Source: Mytilus trossulus (lineage: Eukaryota > Mollusca > Bivalvia > Mytilida > Mytilidae). Taken from it: 64,000 bases of DNA. Every line of letters starts with the position of its first letter. Position 1 is the stretch's first letter. Shown one piece after another: positions 33,448 to 46,500 of the stretch. Both the position numbers and the translations under genes were made by a program. Below the pieces are notes generated by a model. It searched no databases, was not told where the DNA came from, and saw only the letters and a list, made by a program, of their open reading frames with translations. The stretch spans positions 43,253,578-43,317,577 of the forward strand of contig NC_086378.1 in assembly GCF_036588685.1 (NCBI RefSeq), read 5' to 3'.

Positions 33448-33655
33448 ATTTGTCTGAGACGTGTCCTAAAGTTAGGATAAAGATAGGATGATCTTTGGAC
33501 ACCTAATTAGTTGTCCTAAGGTTAGGACGAAAAATACAATATATCCTAAGTTAAGAGAGCTTCGAGAACACGACTTAGGACAAAGACTTGTCATAAGTTG
33601 GTCTTAGGACACGTCCTAATCCTAAGATAGATTCGAGAACACCATCCCAGGTTTT

Positions 33656-36600
33656 TATAATGAATACGTATGCAGCCGCCGCTAACTTTTGTTTTATCGT
33701 TTATTTAATAAGTTCTACTATTGATCTTTTCCTCGGAAATTATGTGCATAGAAAGATTGCTTTTAATAATTAGTATGTTCAACATTTTTCAAATGTGTCT
33801 ATAAGAAGCGTCAAAAATAATTGTTTGGTATACTTTTTTCTATATTTTTAACTTGCATATACTTGCGCTTGTTAAATTTTGCAATGTCCATAAACTCTTC
33901 TCTTAATATTGTGTGTTTTCTCTTGTTGCACAGTAATGTACTTTACCTACACAATAATAATATTCAGAGAAAATTTTCATATGTCATGGTCTATATAAAA
34001 TGGTTTATATACATTTAATCTATATTATTTTTATTTATATGCATGAAAAATTAATGGTTTTGAAATAATAACTTTAAAAAATGCAACCCATTGCGTTTTG
34101 AAGGGCGCAATGGATGAATAAATATCTGTATCAATCCTGTTGACATATCCTATAAAAACTAAGTCGTTTAGTATATAGGTATTGACTTTTACCTTAGCTT
34201 CGATGTAAGTAAGTTCATATGATAACATTTCAACAAGTTAATGTATTTTTTATTATTCTATAGGAAATTTGTTGAAATTTTTAATCAAAATAATTTAAAA
34301 AATAAAATAAAATAGACTTGATATACATTTTTTCTCTATAATAAAGCTGGTTGTCATTTAAAATACATAATTGTAGTAACATTATTATTGCGGTAACATT
34401 GATTTTGCTACATGTTTGTTGGACAATATATTAAAGCTATTCTTTCGGATTAAGCATTTCGTCTTGTGTTGCTCTCAGGGGAATATGGAGGGACAAAAAC
34501 GGTAATTTATGGTCAAGTAGAGAATTGGTAACATGTATTAAATGTCATTACCATTCATTTTCTGCACGAGTACTTAAAAAAAGACCCTCAGCTCAGCTGA
34601 AATGACATTTGAACCCAATCATCATTATAGATTCTTCCAGTCGTAAAAAAAACAATTGAAAATGACCAACCTGATGTACAAACGAATTAGCTAGACAACA
34701 ACCCAACGTCATAAATAACAACACACATCTAAGTATTATTCAATCTTGAACATATTTGCAATATCATAAAAATATTTATGACGAAATAATAAGTTTTATT
34801 GAATAAATATACTTCATTATTAGTTTCATTCTCTTCGTTATATGTATACAATTTAATATAAATTTATACAAACTGATGTTGTCATGTTGTGTACGGAACG
34901 GAACTTGTATGACATCCCGATTCCGTTGCGGTCGAGCAAATTGTTGTACTTCCCTTTGCTAGATTTTAACTTTTGCTTTTATGACACCTGGGCTACACCG
35001 CCTAAACTGTATTCTGCTACCAAGACCACTTCGCTAACTAGATTATATACTAATATTTAGAGTTGTAACAAATGATGGATGTAGTGTGACATGTTGGTGG
35101 AATACCTAATAATAAACGGATGATTATACATAAACCATGCACTCACAACAATGCCGTCTTCTAAATACGTCTTGCATCTTTAATATTGATGTGACTATAA
35201 ACATTTTGCATTTGCCTATTTCGTAAATCAGAAATTAAAATTGGTTTTATAAACACTAAAGTTACAACTTCAAATGACAAGTTTATATACTTTTTAACAG
35301 TGCACAATATTTTCCATTATTTCAACTTTCAACTTTTTCTCATTTGTTTAATAATAAATAATTCACTTACTAATTACAAAAGTATAATTCCAGCGATAAT
35401 GTGTTTGGCATTTTGGGGATAGACAATAGTTCGCATATTTCAAGGTAAGAAACAATAATTAAATTCGCTTTTATTCTACCCTTCTGGATATATATAACTT
35501 TTGGATCATAGCGGTCACCATTATAGTTGAATCTACTATGAAGCATCGCAGCCAGTAAAAAGAATACTCTGATGCCTGAATAGAACATAAACTATTTTCA
35601 CTTTTCACAGTTGAGAAACAATTGGGATTTCAATTAGGTTGATATAAATTTTAATGTATTTAATTTTAAACAGCAAATTTAAATGTTTCTAAAATTACGT
35701 GAATTTATATTAAAAAAAAACACTAAACATGTATATGTTCATCAGTGCGTCTGTACACTGTTGTTTAATGTGCAATAGTTGCTTCACACAAGGAATCAGT
35801 ATGTACTATAATCGCCATATATATATATATTAGTCCATTAAGAAACAAAACAAAATATGTATGTTAAAACAAATACAAGTACAAATCTTCAATTCGAATT
35901 TGATTTATTTTACAAAACAAAAATTCCGTTACCAAAAGAAAAAAAATATTGATTTTTTAAAAGCTTTAAATCGGATCCATTTCATTGGGGGAAACACATA
36001 TTTTACTCTTTTTTTTCCTGTAGCTGCATGCATTTCCATTTCAATAGCCTTCGTGCACGTCCTTCATAGTGATGATATATTCGCCGTATTTTTCTCAATA
36101 ATTAGAACCTTTTGAAATATTAAGCATTTTGTTTGTTATTAATACCGTATTCCATCCTTCATCATCTAATTCCAGTATATCTTTAACATATTATTTTACA
36201 TTGATGAAAATTTTCGTGGCAACTATATCGGCTACAACAAATTAGTTTGAGCTTATGAATACCAGAAACAAAGCTTTACATTGGTAATTGTAACCATGTG
36301 ACACGTTTTCGGATGATATTCAGACATACGGGTAAATTCATACCCTGCGGGACTTAGAATCGGTAAGACACAACATTAACTGCATGTAAAAGAGTGTTAC
36401 TCGTACTTCGATCGAAAATGACAAAGTCCTATTTCTTGATATATTAGTTGATCTTTAATGTTTATGATCGCAAATTTGATCTTTTGTTTAATTATCAATA
36501 TATTTTTTTCCGTATGTGTCAAAGTTTATATAGACATCAAATGAATAATGAATATATTCTACGTGATGCTTACTGATTTAAGCTATAAATGTTCTTTAAT

Positions 36601-38260
36601 AACTACTCATACTGTGAAAATGAGATCAATATTGACTTTTAAATGTATTTTAAATTCTATATTTTTATACTCTGTTTTGGACTTGCGCACTACGGAAGGG
36701 GGGATGTGTTGCTTTCTCTTTGATGTTATTTTAATATTTCACAAAATGATTTTGTTAACAAGCCTTGTGTGAAATATTTGTAATATTCTAGTGTGTTGAT
36801 AATGAAGCTTCTTATTTCAGAAGAAAAATTATGCAATTTTTTTTATTTTTTTGTTTTTTTTAATTGTTATTTTGGATGGAGAGTTGTCTCATTGGCACTC
36901 ACACCACATCTATATATCTATATCTATAAGTCATAATATGAAAAGTTAGCCACAGTGCGATATAAAAGTTCTGATGATAAATTTTGGTTTCATGCTCGCA
37001 AGCGTTTTAGTATCTTTTTTCTTTAATGTGTGGATGACAGTTTACTGTTTAAAAGCTACAATTTGAGCAGAAATGTGAATTTATATTATATTTGCCTCCG
37101 TCGTTGTCGTCGACTGTCCGTAATCTTATTCAAAAAAAGTTTCATATATATGAATATATATGAAACAACAAAGTAAAATGTTTAAAAATTGTCACTTATG
37201 TTGTTTGATGTATTTTCTACGAACGATCTTCGTTCAGATCCTATGTAGCAGAGGCGAACGGGAAAATGGCTACCAAAGCTGAAAATACATTGAAGGGACA
37301 AATCGCAGCTTAAAACTAAAGAATTTAATGAAGATTCGATGTACTATAGTATGCTAACATATCATGAAATGTAATTATATACTTCTTGCTATTTTCAGAA
37401 AAATCTGACAACCAAATAATGGAATTAAAAGCGCAAAAGTGACTTTTTCTTGCGAAAATTCATAAGTTTTTAACTATTATCTTGAAAATAATAATTGACA
37501 GAGTGAACATTGAATAAAAAAAACCCACGTCAAGATCTGAAGCGAGATTATCAATCTACTTTGTATTGGAGTTATTGTTCGTAATAACCGTTCTTACCCA
37601 CACCTTTTAGGCATTAATCTTGAAAACAATCAAATGGACAAAAAACTTTCCAAACAGAGATAAAAGTTAGATGACCGTAATCGTCCGTTCCCTCATCTTA
37701 AAGAAGATATTTTTTCTTAAATGGCGTTTTTTTACTTTGGTGTTGCTTTTATCTTAAACACGAGAGAAGATCAGTCAACATGACCGAAATCGTCAGTTGA
37801 CTTAATTTGAAGTGAAGGTTATTGTCCTTATAAATAACTTGACCTTAAAGCACCTGGGCTCACGTCTTGGAGATAATCTTATTCTTTGTAGTACGTAAAC
37901 AAGTCTTATATCTTTATTAGACAACTTTCTTTTTGTGTATAGGCGTTCATAATGTATGGACTATCTTATGACATCGAAAAGTTAAATAAATTGAGTTTTA
38001 GGTATTAGATGCCACAATTACAATGAAATAGTAGGGAATTGTTTAAGTTTCTTAATTGTGAGTATGAATGTTAATCTTGTAAATTCATCTTTTTATATAT
38101 ATCTCCCATTTGATACAATATTCCCTGGCTTATATTTCCTCGATAGAGGGTTGCTGCTTACTGCTCACAAGGAACCTTTTACACCTAGAGTTCAAAATGA
38201 TGAAGTTGAAATCATCCCATCGTAAATTTTACGGACGCAATCACGAGTTAAACCGTTTCG
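33656..38260. other. Intergenic, 4.6 kb of AT-rich sequence
   Basis: No gene with domain support. 36860-36920 holds the 'gagagttgtctcattggcac' end of a common dispersed repeat. Short AT runs occur (for example 35816-35830). One possible first exon (35480-35588) is listed separately. Confidence 0.5.
35480..35588 (-). CDS. Possible first exon of a secreted protein (weak)
   Basis: A minus-strand ATG opens a signal-peptide-like start ('VFFLLAAML') and 36 codons before a possible donor G|GTAGAA in phase 1, the phase used by the other secreted genes here. No downstream exon was found, so it may be chance. Confidence 0.2.
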
Positions 38261-38263
38261 GAA

Positions 38264-39052
38264 TGGAAGTGTGATGAGACGATTAAATCTGTTAATTTTC
38301 TCCTTGATAATATTTACGTACGTTTCGACAACAAAGTTTATCGACAGGTTGTAGGTATCCCCATGGGCACTAATTGTGCCCCTTTCATAGCAGACTTGTT
38401 TTTGTACTTTTACGAGACACAGTTTATGACTAAACTCAGTAAAGACCCGTCGAAATTGCATTTAATTGATAAATTCAACAACACGTACCGTTATCTTGAT
38501 GATATTTTTTCGTTAAATAATCAAAAAATCTCTCTATATACTGCTGAAATTTACCTCAAGGAACTTACCTTAAATAAATCCAATGTATTCGGTAATAACT
38601 GTCCTTTCCTGGATTTAGATATTTCGGTTTTAAACGGAAAACTACCAACTTAAATTTACGACAAAAGAGACGATTTTTCGTTCCCTATTGTTAATTTTCC
38701 ATTTTTAGATGGTGATGTTCCTTTGGCACCATCGTACGGTGTTTATATTTCACAACTTGTTCGCTATGCCCGTGTCTGTTGTGACGTTTTTGATTTGAAC
38801 GAAAGCAACCGATGTATTACTGGTAAATTATTAAAGCAGGAATATCGTTACCATAAATTACTTAAAACCTTTACTAAATTTTTCCATAGATATAAAGATT
38901 TGGTTTTGAAGTTTAGTTGTACCTGTAGAAAACTTATTTCAAACGGGATAGCACATCCTCATTTTAACGGAAATGTTGTTAACCGTGCCCGGAAATTTAG
39001 AAATGATCCATGTAAACTTGTTGCTCCTTTAAATAAACTTATTATATTCTAA
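38264..39052 (+). pseudogene. Decayed reverse transcriptase, probably Penelope-like
   Basis: A plus frame beginning near 38264 ('NFLLDNIYVRFDNKVYRQ') leads into 'GIPMGTNCAPFIADLFLY', 'RYLDDIFSLNN' (catalytic DD in 'YLDD') and 'CPFLDLDISV'. A TAA stop at about 38651 and then 'YDKRDDFSFPIVNFPFLDG' and 'YGVYISQLVRYARVC' follow, ending at 39052. The GIPMG...CAP and LDD motifs fit Penelope-like elements, although family assignment by eye is not firm. Front and endonuclease parts are missing and the frame is broken, so it is dead. Confidence 0.75.
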
Positions 39053-39059
39053 AAGGTTA

Positions 39060-40110
39060 CCTTTTCAACACTGTAATAAGATCATTGTTATCAATAGATT
39101 AAAAGCTAACTAAATATAACTAGTATGTTATTTACATATACATTTTCATGGATCTACAATCTGTCGATACCTGTAACTTTGCATTGCACAAGGTCATGTT
39201 CTTCTCTGGCTGTTTATGACGTCTTTACACTAAATCCATTGTATTTTGGATGTGAAAGGATTGAGTGTTTAGTCTTAGAGGCATGTTTTTTTTTATTAGT
39301 TGTTAGTGGCTTTGAACTAGCTGTCAGATAACTGCGAATACTCTCAGATCTGTTCATTGTGTCTTTTTGTGTCGGGATGTATAAGTACCCGGTCAAGTCC
39401 ACTTATTTTTGGTCTATCTGGTGAGTTAAGCCTTTTTCAATTGATTTTTATAGTTCGTTCTTATGTTGTACTATTATACCACTGTCCCAGGTTAGGATGG
39501 TTGGGATCCCGCTAACATGTTTAACCCCGCCACATTATTTATGTGTGTGCCTGTCCCAAGTCAGGAGCCTGTAATTCAGTGGTTGTCGTTTGTTTATGTG
39601 TTACATATTTGTTTTTCGTTCATTTTTTTTAACATAAATAAGGCCGTTAGTTTTCTCGTTTGAATTGTTTTACATTGTCTTATCGGGGCCTTTTATAGCT
39701 GACTATGCGGTATGGGCTTTGCTCATTGTTGAAGGCCGTACGGTGACCTATATAATGTTTGTGTCATTTTGGTCTTTTGTGGATAGTTGTCTCATTGGCA
39801 ATCATACCACATCTTACCTGATATGATCCTAATGTCGTAACTACAATCCCGTTCCCTTTCCATGAATATGACCTACCGAATAAGACCGGGTTTGTAATAA
39901 CATGAGTAACACGACGGGTGACACATGTGGAGCAGGATATGCTTCTCTTTCGGAGCACATGAGATCAACCAAGTTTTAGTGGGGTTCTTTAGCTTTCTAT
40001 GTTGTGTCTTGTAGACTATAGTTTGTACTTTTCTTATTTAGCCATGCCGTTGTCAGTTTATTTTTCGATCCAGGACTTTGGATGTCCTTCTCGTATATTT
40101 TGCTCCTCTT
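39060..40110 (+). repeat. Composite dispersed repeats downstream of the RT relic
   Basis: In order: 'ggctttgaactagctgtcag' and 'gggatcccgctaacatgtttaaccccgcc' (39300-39560); the 'aaggccgttagttttctcg...caatcataccacatctt' module (39640-39815); and 'taacacgacgggtgacacatgtggagcagga' through 'gccgttgtcagtttatttttcg' (39820-40100). Each part recurs elsewhere in the window (5760-6060, 17540, 24720, 52330, 55855 reversed, 57010). They may be the 3' parts of the RT element and of SINE-like relatives. Confidence 0.75.
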
Positions 40111-40349
40111 TTAAACAGAAGGTATGTCCGATGTTGAATTAAATATTTCTATTTATGTTCTGTTAGTTGAATAATGTTGGAATAAATAATTCCTCTATCG
40201 AATGCACCGTCTCTTCTTGTAACGATGGAAGAAATGATATATCTATGATTTTAAGGTCACATGAAAGAAACTTTAGGTATTTATTTTCAATGATTTTATT
40301 TAACTTCAGAATATTCTTTCCCAAAGTCAACTGCAATTACTCACAAATC

Positions 40350-40551
40350 ATGCGGTATGAAGCTAAAAATGGTAAAACAAACAATGAGATCAGCAACGGA
40401 AACGGAACAGAAAAGTACAAGTATGATCAGTTTGCTGTTGTTGATGACAAAAATGGAAGCCTTGATAGTGAAAAAAGTGATACTGGTGTCAAAATGGAGA
40501 GAAGTTTGGGCCTTATCAGCGGGACAGCTATTATAGCAGGCACTATGATAG
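40350..40551 (+). CDS. SLC7 exon 1: cytosolic N terminus, start of TM1
   Basis: An acceptor-like 'tttaacttcag' lies about 50 bases upstream, so 5' UTR is probably joined just before this ATG. Residues 1-48 are polar and cytosolic; '[15 protein letters not shown]' begins TM1. Donor G|GTACGA is phase 1. A longer frame with upstream ATGs exists but reads low-complexity, unlikely sequence. Confidence 0.85.
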
Positions 40552-43500
40552 GTACGATTTTACATTTATCTTTTTGAAATCTAGTTTGGGTAACAGTAAA
40601 TAAACATGATCATGCATACACCTTTTTTTAGAGGAATATGTATTCTTATTAGTTACATGGATGAAAAAGTACTTAAGAAATAAATATTATTTATTGACAT
40701 AACTTGTAATTACAGGTTCTGGTATATTTGTATCTCCTAGAGGAGTTCTGTATGGAGCAGGTTCAGTGGGAATGAGTATGGTAATTTGGCTTGCTTGTGG
40801 AATACTGTCGATGTTTGGTAAGATTTGTGTTGTTTTGGATTATTTATATGGTTAAAGTCTTATTTATTACTTCCACTTTTCTCATTTGTTTTTTAAATAT
40901 TAAATTGATACATGTTCAGTCAGCGTTTTAGGGGCATTTTTTTCGTATTCAAGTGTGCGTTTTTCACGAGATAAAAATAACCCATCTTTAATGCGACTAT
41001 AAAATTAAGTTATTTCCCACATTTTTCATTGTTAATCGGGTGTGTATAATTAAATGTTTATGAAATATGAGTGACTTTTATCATACAACTGTTTTTGGTA
41101 AAAATGGCCACACACTCTGAAGGAGGGAGTACAGATTTGATACAAGACGGTGTAGGAGATATCATTGTTGCAGACAATAAAACTGTACCTCTCACTTAGA
41201 TGAATTAAACACATGTCAATACAAGCTGTAGATTTCAAGATGTATCTTACAGGCTCATTTTTTTGTTTATTTTAGGAGCACTGACTTATGCCGAATTAGG
41301 ATCTACTATTCCTCTATCAGGCGCAGAACACGCTTACTTTATGGAAGCATTCTGTCAAGATAAAAAACGACGTAATTTGTTTGGACGAATTCCTGCGTTT
41401 TTATTTGACTGGATATGCATTTTTATCATCCGAACAACTATGTTTGCTGGAATGTGTTTTACTCTTGGTACATATGTAACTCAACCTTTTTACCCAGATT
41501 GTGCGCCACCACTTTATTTGACAAAACTCGTCACTGCTATTGCAATGTGTAAGTTAATTTATATCAATGTTGAAAATAAGCCGAAGTATCATTATTGATC
41601 ATCACTTCAGTCTAAGTCTGCAGCCAGGTACAATATGAAATTAGTCTTTGTTAAATCATCGAACAAAACCTTTAAGTAATTCCATAAAAATATAATTCTA
41701 GATATTTGTTTGTCTAAAAGTAGATAAAAGCTATATTTAACAGGTTATCATGAAATGATGTGCACGTCTGTGATTCTTAACCAAGAATTTATAGATAACG
41801 AATCGTAAGCGCTTATAAAATGCCTTCAGCTTTTTTTTATATGAAGGAATGGGGTACTTTTCTTTCAATTGAACGATATAGAACATTTCTCTATAAACCA
41901 AGTAACCAAATTATTTCTTAAATCTAGTTTTGAATCAATTCTGTATTTTTAACTGTTGTTATCTTAAGGTAAAATAAATTAAATATAACTATCTTCATAT
42001 AAAAGAGAAGTCTATCAAATGATTTGCCTTCTCCTCTAATAATTCCACAGTTAATTTTGTCTTACAGAAAGCTTTTGAACTTCTTACATTCTCTCTTTAT
42101 CATATTTTATGTAAATATGCAACTGTCTTAAAACACATAACCCAGTCGGTTTCCATGTCAAATAGAATTTATATATGTATGTCTTAATTACTATGAAATA
42201 TTAAACACTGCAGTGAAATATGTCAATTCATTTCAAAGTTCGTCCTTATAACACACGGTACATTTTCTTTTCTAGTTATACTATGCTTCATAAACTGCAT
42301 GAGTATCAAGTTTGCTGAAAAGATTCAAGTGTTTATGATGGCCGTGAAATTAGTTGCTGCTGTTATCATTGTTGCTGGTGGTTGTTACAGTTTGTCTCAA
42401 GGTGAGGGATATGAACATTCAGGGTAAAAAAAAGTGGGCGGAGTTTGGATACAAATGATTCTGATTAATAACCAAATATGTACGCCTCACACTATTTTGA
42501 TAATAAGAAAAAAAACTCGCTGTTACTGACAAATCACTTCTGACAGCACATATGGTTACTTTAGAATTTGCGTTTCAGCCAAAGAGCTTATCTGGAATAG
42601 TGCTAAGATGATTGAATAACAAGAAAACACTTTTTCAAATATCACATATCTATATATAATAAATACAACCAGAGACACTCCAAGATTGACAAATGCAAGA
42701 CATGACCAACAATTTCAGTATTTTAAGCATCATGAGTAGTATTATCAACACCGTGTACCTGAACGTGGGTGTTATTTTCACTTTTTTGAAAGAAAAATCT
42801 ATTGCTAAAGTTTAGTTGGAGAGGGGGATTGAAGTTAAAACATACAAGTCAAATGTTCAAGTTCTGATATTGGAAGTAAGTTACGAAAATTAAAACTCTT
42901 ATGAATATTCCAAATTTTGAACATCAAAATTAGTTTCTTCTTTGCAACATGATGATAGTGGTATAACAAACAAACCAGAGAAATTTCACGCCATAATGAA
43001 ACATTTGTTAACGAAAGTGATTTCCTTTAATATGTAATACAGGAGATACAGAAACCCTTGCTAGTGGTTTTGAAGGGACAAGTACAGACACAGCTATGTT
43101 GGTTCTTTCGTTTTACAACGGACTCTGGGCTTATGACGGATGGTAAGCTTGATCAATTATAATATAAGTTCATATCAAACTTATAATTTCAAATAATTTT
43201 AAGTCTTATAAATTAAGTAACCATATTTCGTCAATTCAATTGGCAGTTTTTTCACTTTTCCGCGCTTCTCTTTTGCTTATGAAATGAAAAAAATCATCAA
43301 AGATGGTTTATAATTGTGTTTGCATGATGCACATTTCGTTTTCAAAAGACTCATTGGTGACATTCAAAGTAAAACAGATAAAGTATAGAGGATGACATTT
43401 GTTGCATCGAACAGAAAATATGTAGATTTCAGGTAATTGTCAATATTTTTGTAGTGGATACTAAAAGTTGAGCATTTTGAAAAAATAACAGGGTACTGAT

Positions 43501-46500
43501 TAACTATAAAGCAGCAGTGTGGTAAATTGATTCAAAGTTGGTACGTTCAAGTTTGTGTCACACTGCCTGTCATAGGGTTTGGCTCTGTGGGTTCCTTATC
43601 AAGTTTAACCCAGAAATTATCATATAAGGAATAAACAACTTAATGCTTTTTAACATGTTATTTTGATAGCTAACGCAAACATAAAAAGGCAATATTGTTA
43701 TGTCCTTCGACTTTCTTTTTGGTACACGTATGCTTCTATTATCTTGATTGGTTGGTTAACGAGTATGTTTTGTTGATTTTTTTAGCATCACTTATAATTA
43801 TAACGTAATTTGAAGCATTTAACCATAAAAGTGTCGGTATTTTAGGCTCTTTTGAGAGCATCTAATTTACGCCCTGCTTTTGTGTTTAATACAAAAAGAT
43901 AGCTTTCAAACATTTAGGAGATATTTCAGCAATTTAACCTTATGTCATGGACAAACATGGCATCATTGTGCAATTGTAAAAACATAACTGTCATTCGATT
44001 TTTTATTAGATAATAGATTCATTCATATGCAGATAATGTACAAAAAAATATTTCACAATTGTATGATATACACGTATCTAAAGATGTTAAATGCGTATTG
44101 TACCTATAAAGTTTGCCTTTTCATTTACTTTTAACAGGAACAATTTAAACTTTGTCACTGAAGAATTAAAGAATCCGAAAAAGTGAGATAATATTAATAA
44201 TATGAGAAATTTTACCACTTTATTTAAGATGGCACAACTTGAAAAGGATTTTTCTTCAGAAAATTCAATATCTTCGATTTTTATTTCTTTTTGCTTCATC
44301 TTATTGAGAATCAGTCAATGAAAATATTTGAAAGTCAATTTTTTAATCTGGCTGTTAAACGAAATTTTAAATGAAAATATGTCGACATTTTTCATGTCAG
44401 TTCCATTAACAAGATGAAATATTCATATTTTCTTTCGTTCCATAGAGTTCAACTGAAGTACTCACCTTGACAGGTGACATTTGTTGTCACTGTTTGTTTT
44501 AAATACAAATCGCGGGGTTTTTTTTACAGGTAAGAGGTTCGAGTACAATGTAGATAAGTTAGTTTATATTTTCTAACAGTTTTCCAAAACGATTTCAATT
44601 CAGCTTCACCAATATTTGTTAAACCTCAAATTTTGTCTTGATCTTTTTTTTTTATTGATACCGGTAATTAGTTTTGACTTTTATATGTTCTTTGATCATT
44701 TCAGAAACATACCAAGGGCTATTTGTATAGCTTTGCCGTTAGTCATGGTTGTATATCTATCAATAAATGTTGGGTATTTTGCAGTACTGCCAAAACAAGA
44801 GATCTTATCATCAGACGCTGTTGCAGTGGTTTGTGTATTCTATAATTTGAGTCGCGATACTTTTTTTTACGTGTACAGCTTTACATTGTAAAACTAGAAA
44901 GGCAATAGGAATATATAGAATTAAGGAGCTAAAAATTATGTAGCTATATTACTCGTTTAAATTTATTCTATCTTGATCGCGGTTATAAACATGTATGAAG
45001 TCAATTGAAAGAGCCCGCTAATCATGATATCATAGTGATTGTCGTCGACTACAATAGGTTGATATAGTCAAATACAGTAGGGTAAATAATGTTAAAGTAT
45101 ATTAACAGTTGTAAGTGGTGTTTAAAAACAGTTCATTCATTTAGGAAATATATATTGTGCAAATTAAGAAATTCTCTGTTCCTTGTTGCCATCACTGTTC
45201 GTTTTTAAACTGTCCTTTCGCTTATAATGGCTTAATCGCTGTGGTTTCAAGTATATAACAAAACCATTTTGATTTCAGCTATGGGGTAAAAGGATACTAG
45301 GTGTAATGCAGTGGATAATGCCTATGTTTGTTATATGTTCCTGTTTTGGCTCAGCCAATGGATCCTTATTCTCAAGTGGGAGGTACGTTTGAACATCTGT
45401 TGTAAAAATAAAAAGATAAATATAGTAAGAGACTTTGGCATGTATAATTTTCATGGCAATTGAATTGTTTACGTATGAGAAAATACAAATAAGACTTATT
45501 TTACTTTTTAGTTTCAGCAATGAATAACAGTCTTTTACAACAATATAAAAAACATTGTTTTTCATTAATAATTATTTTTATATATTCGGTTTCTGTTAAA
45601 ATATATGTGTGCGTTGAAGATACCAATTCTGGCTTTAAATGTATTATATAATGGTTTTTGTTTGTGACAAACAAAATGCAAATAACATGAAAACTTAAAA
45701 CATAAAACACACGTAAGTTTTTACATTTTACAAAAATCATATTTACAGGTTGTCATACGTTGCAGCTCGTGATGGCCATTTACCATCTGGTATATCATTT
45801 TTACACGTGCAAAGACATACTCCAATTCCTTCCATGATATTCACGGTAAATAAGATTAAGTATACAATTCATCAATTGATAATAAACACATAAATTAATA
45901 TGCGATAAAAGTACTCCAATGCAGTCCCTATAAAAGTATTAATACACGATGATGTCAAGGTGGCTATATATTTCAAACAGTTGTAGTTTTAATATGGTTA
46001 GGCATAATATTCGTGAATATTTTTGCCCGAGCGATAGTGAAGGCTAAAATAACACGAATATAAGCCTACCCATGATAAAACAATAAAGTATAGCTTCCAT
46101 CAATTATTTCGATTCTGATTAGGACAATTAAGGTAATGTATATGTCCGATGTGTATATGTGTACAGAGGTTCTTCTATGAACCTACCTGTTTTGTAAACA
46201 AGCAAACGACTGGCCATGTGATTTGTTAGAGGGAGAAGTTTGAACAGCCTGCATGAACGTATCTATGTCAAATATGTCAATTTCGAGTTACATTACATTC
46301 ATACTAAATGAATTAGTAACAACATGTGCATCATTTTAGAGTTTGGAAGTGTTTTGAGATAATGAAAATTAAATGTATGCCACTTTGATAAAATTCATTA
46401 TTCTGCAGTAGTTAATATACGCATGTGCAAAACTGATTTTATTGGATTTAAAGCATGAGTTTATTCACAAAGAGAAAGAAGCACGTCATATTAGAATCGA

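Larger units (their letters stand above)
32880..33655. mobile_element. Decayed Harbinger element with Myb-like and transposase pieces
   Basis: The plus-strand part codes for a Myb/SANT-like fragment and the minus-strand part for the start of a HARBI1-like transposase, so the two genes face each other as in autonomous Harbinger elements. The right edge carries 'gttctcgaa' words and a run of 'gtcctaa' repeats, ending at 'gagaacaccatccc' (about 33650), a candidate inverted end. I find no matching left end, so the element is truncated. Confidence 0.65.
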
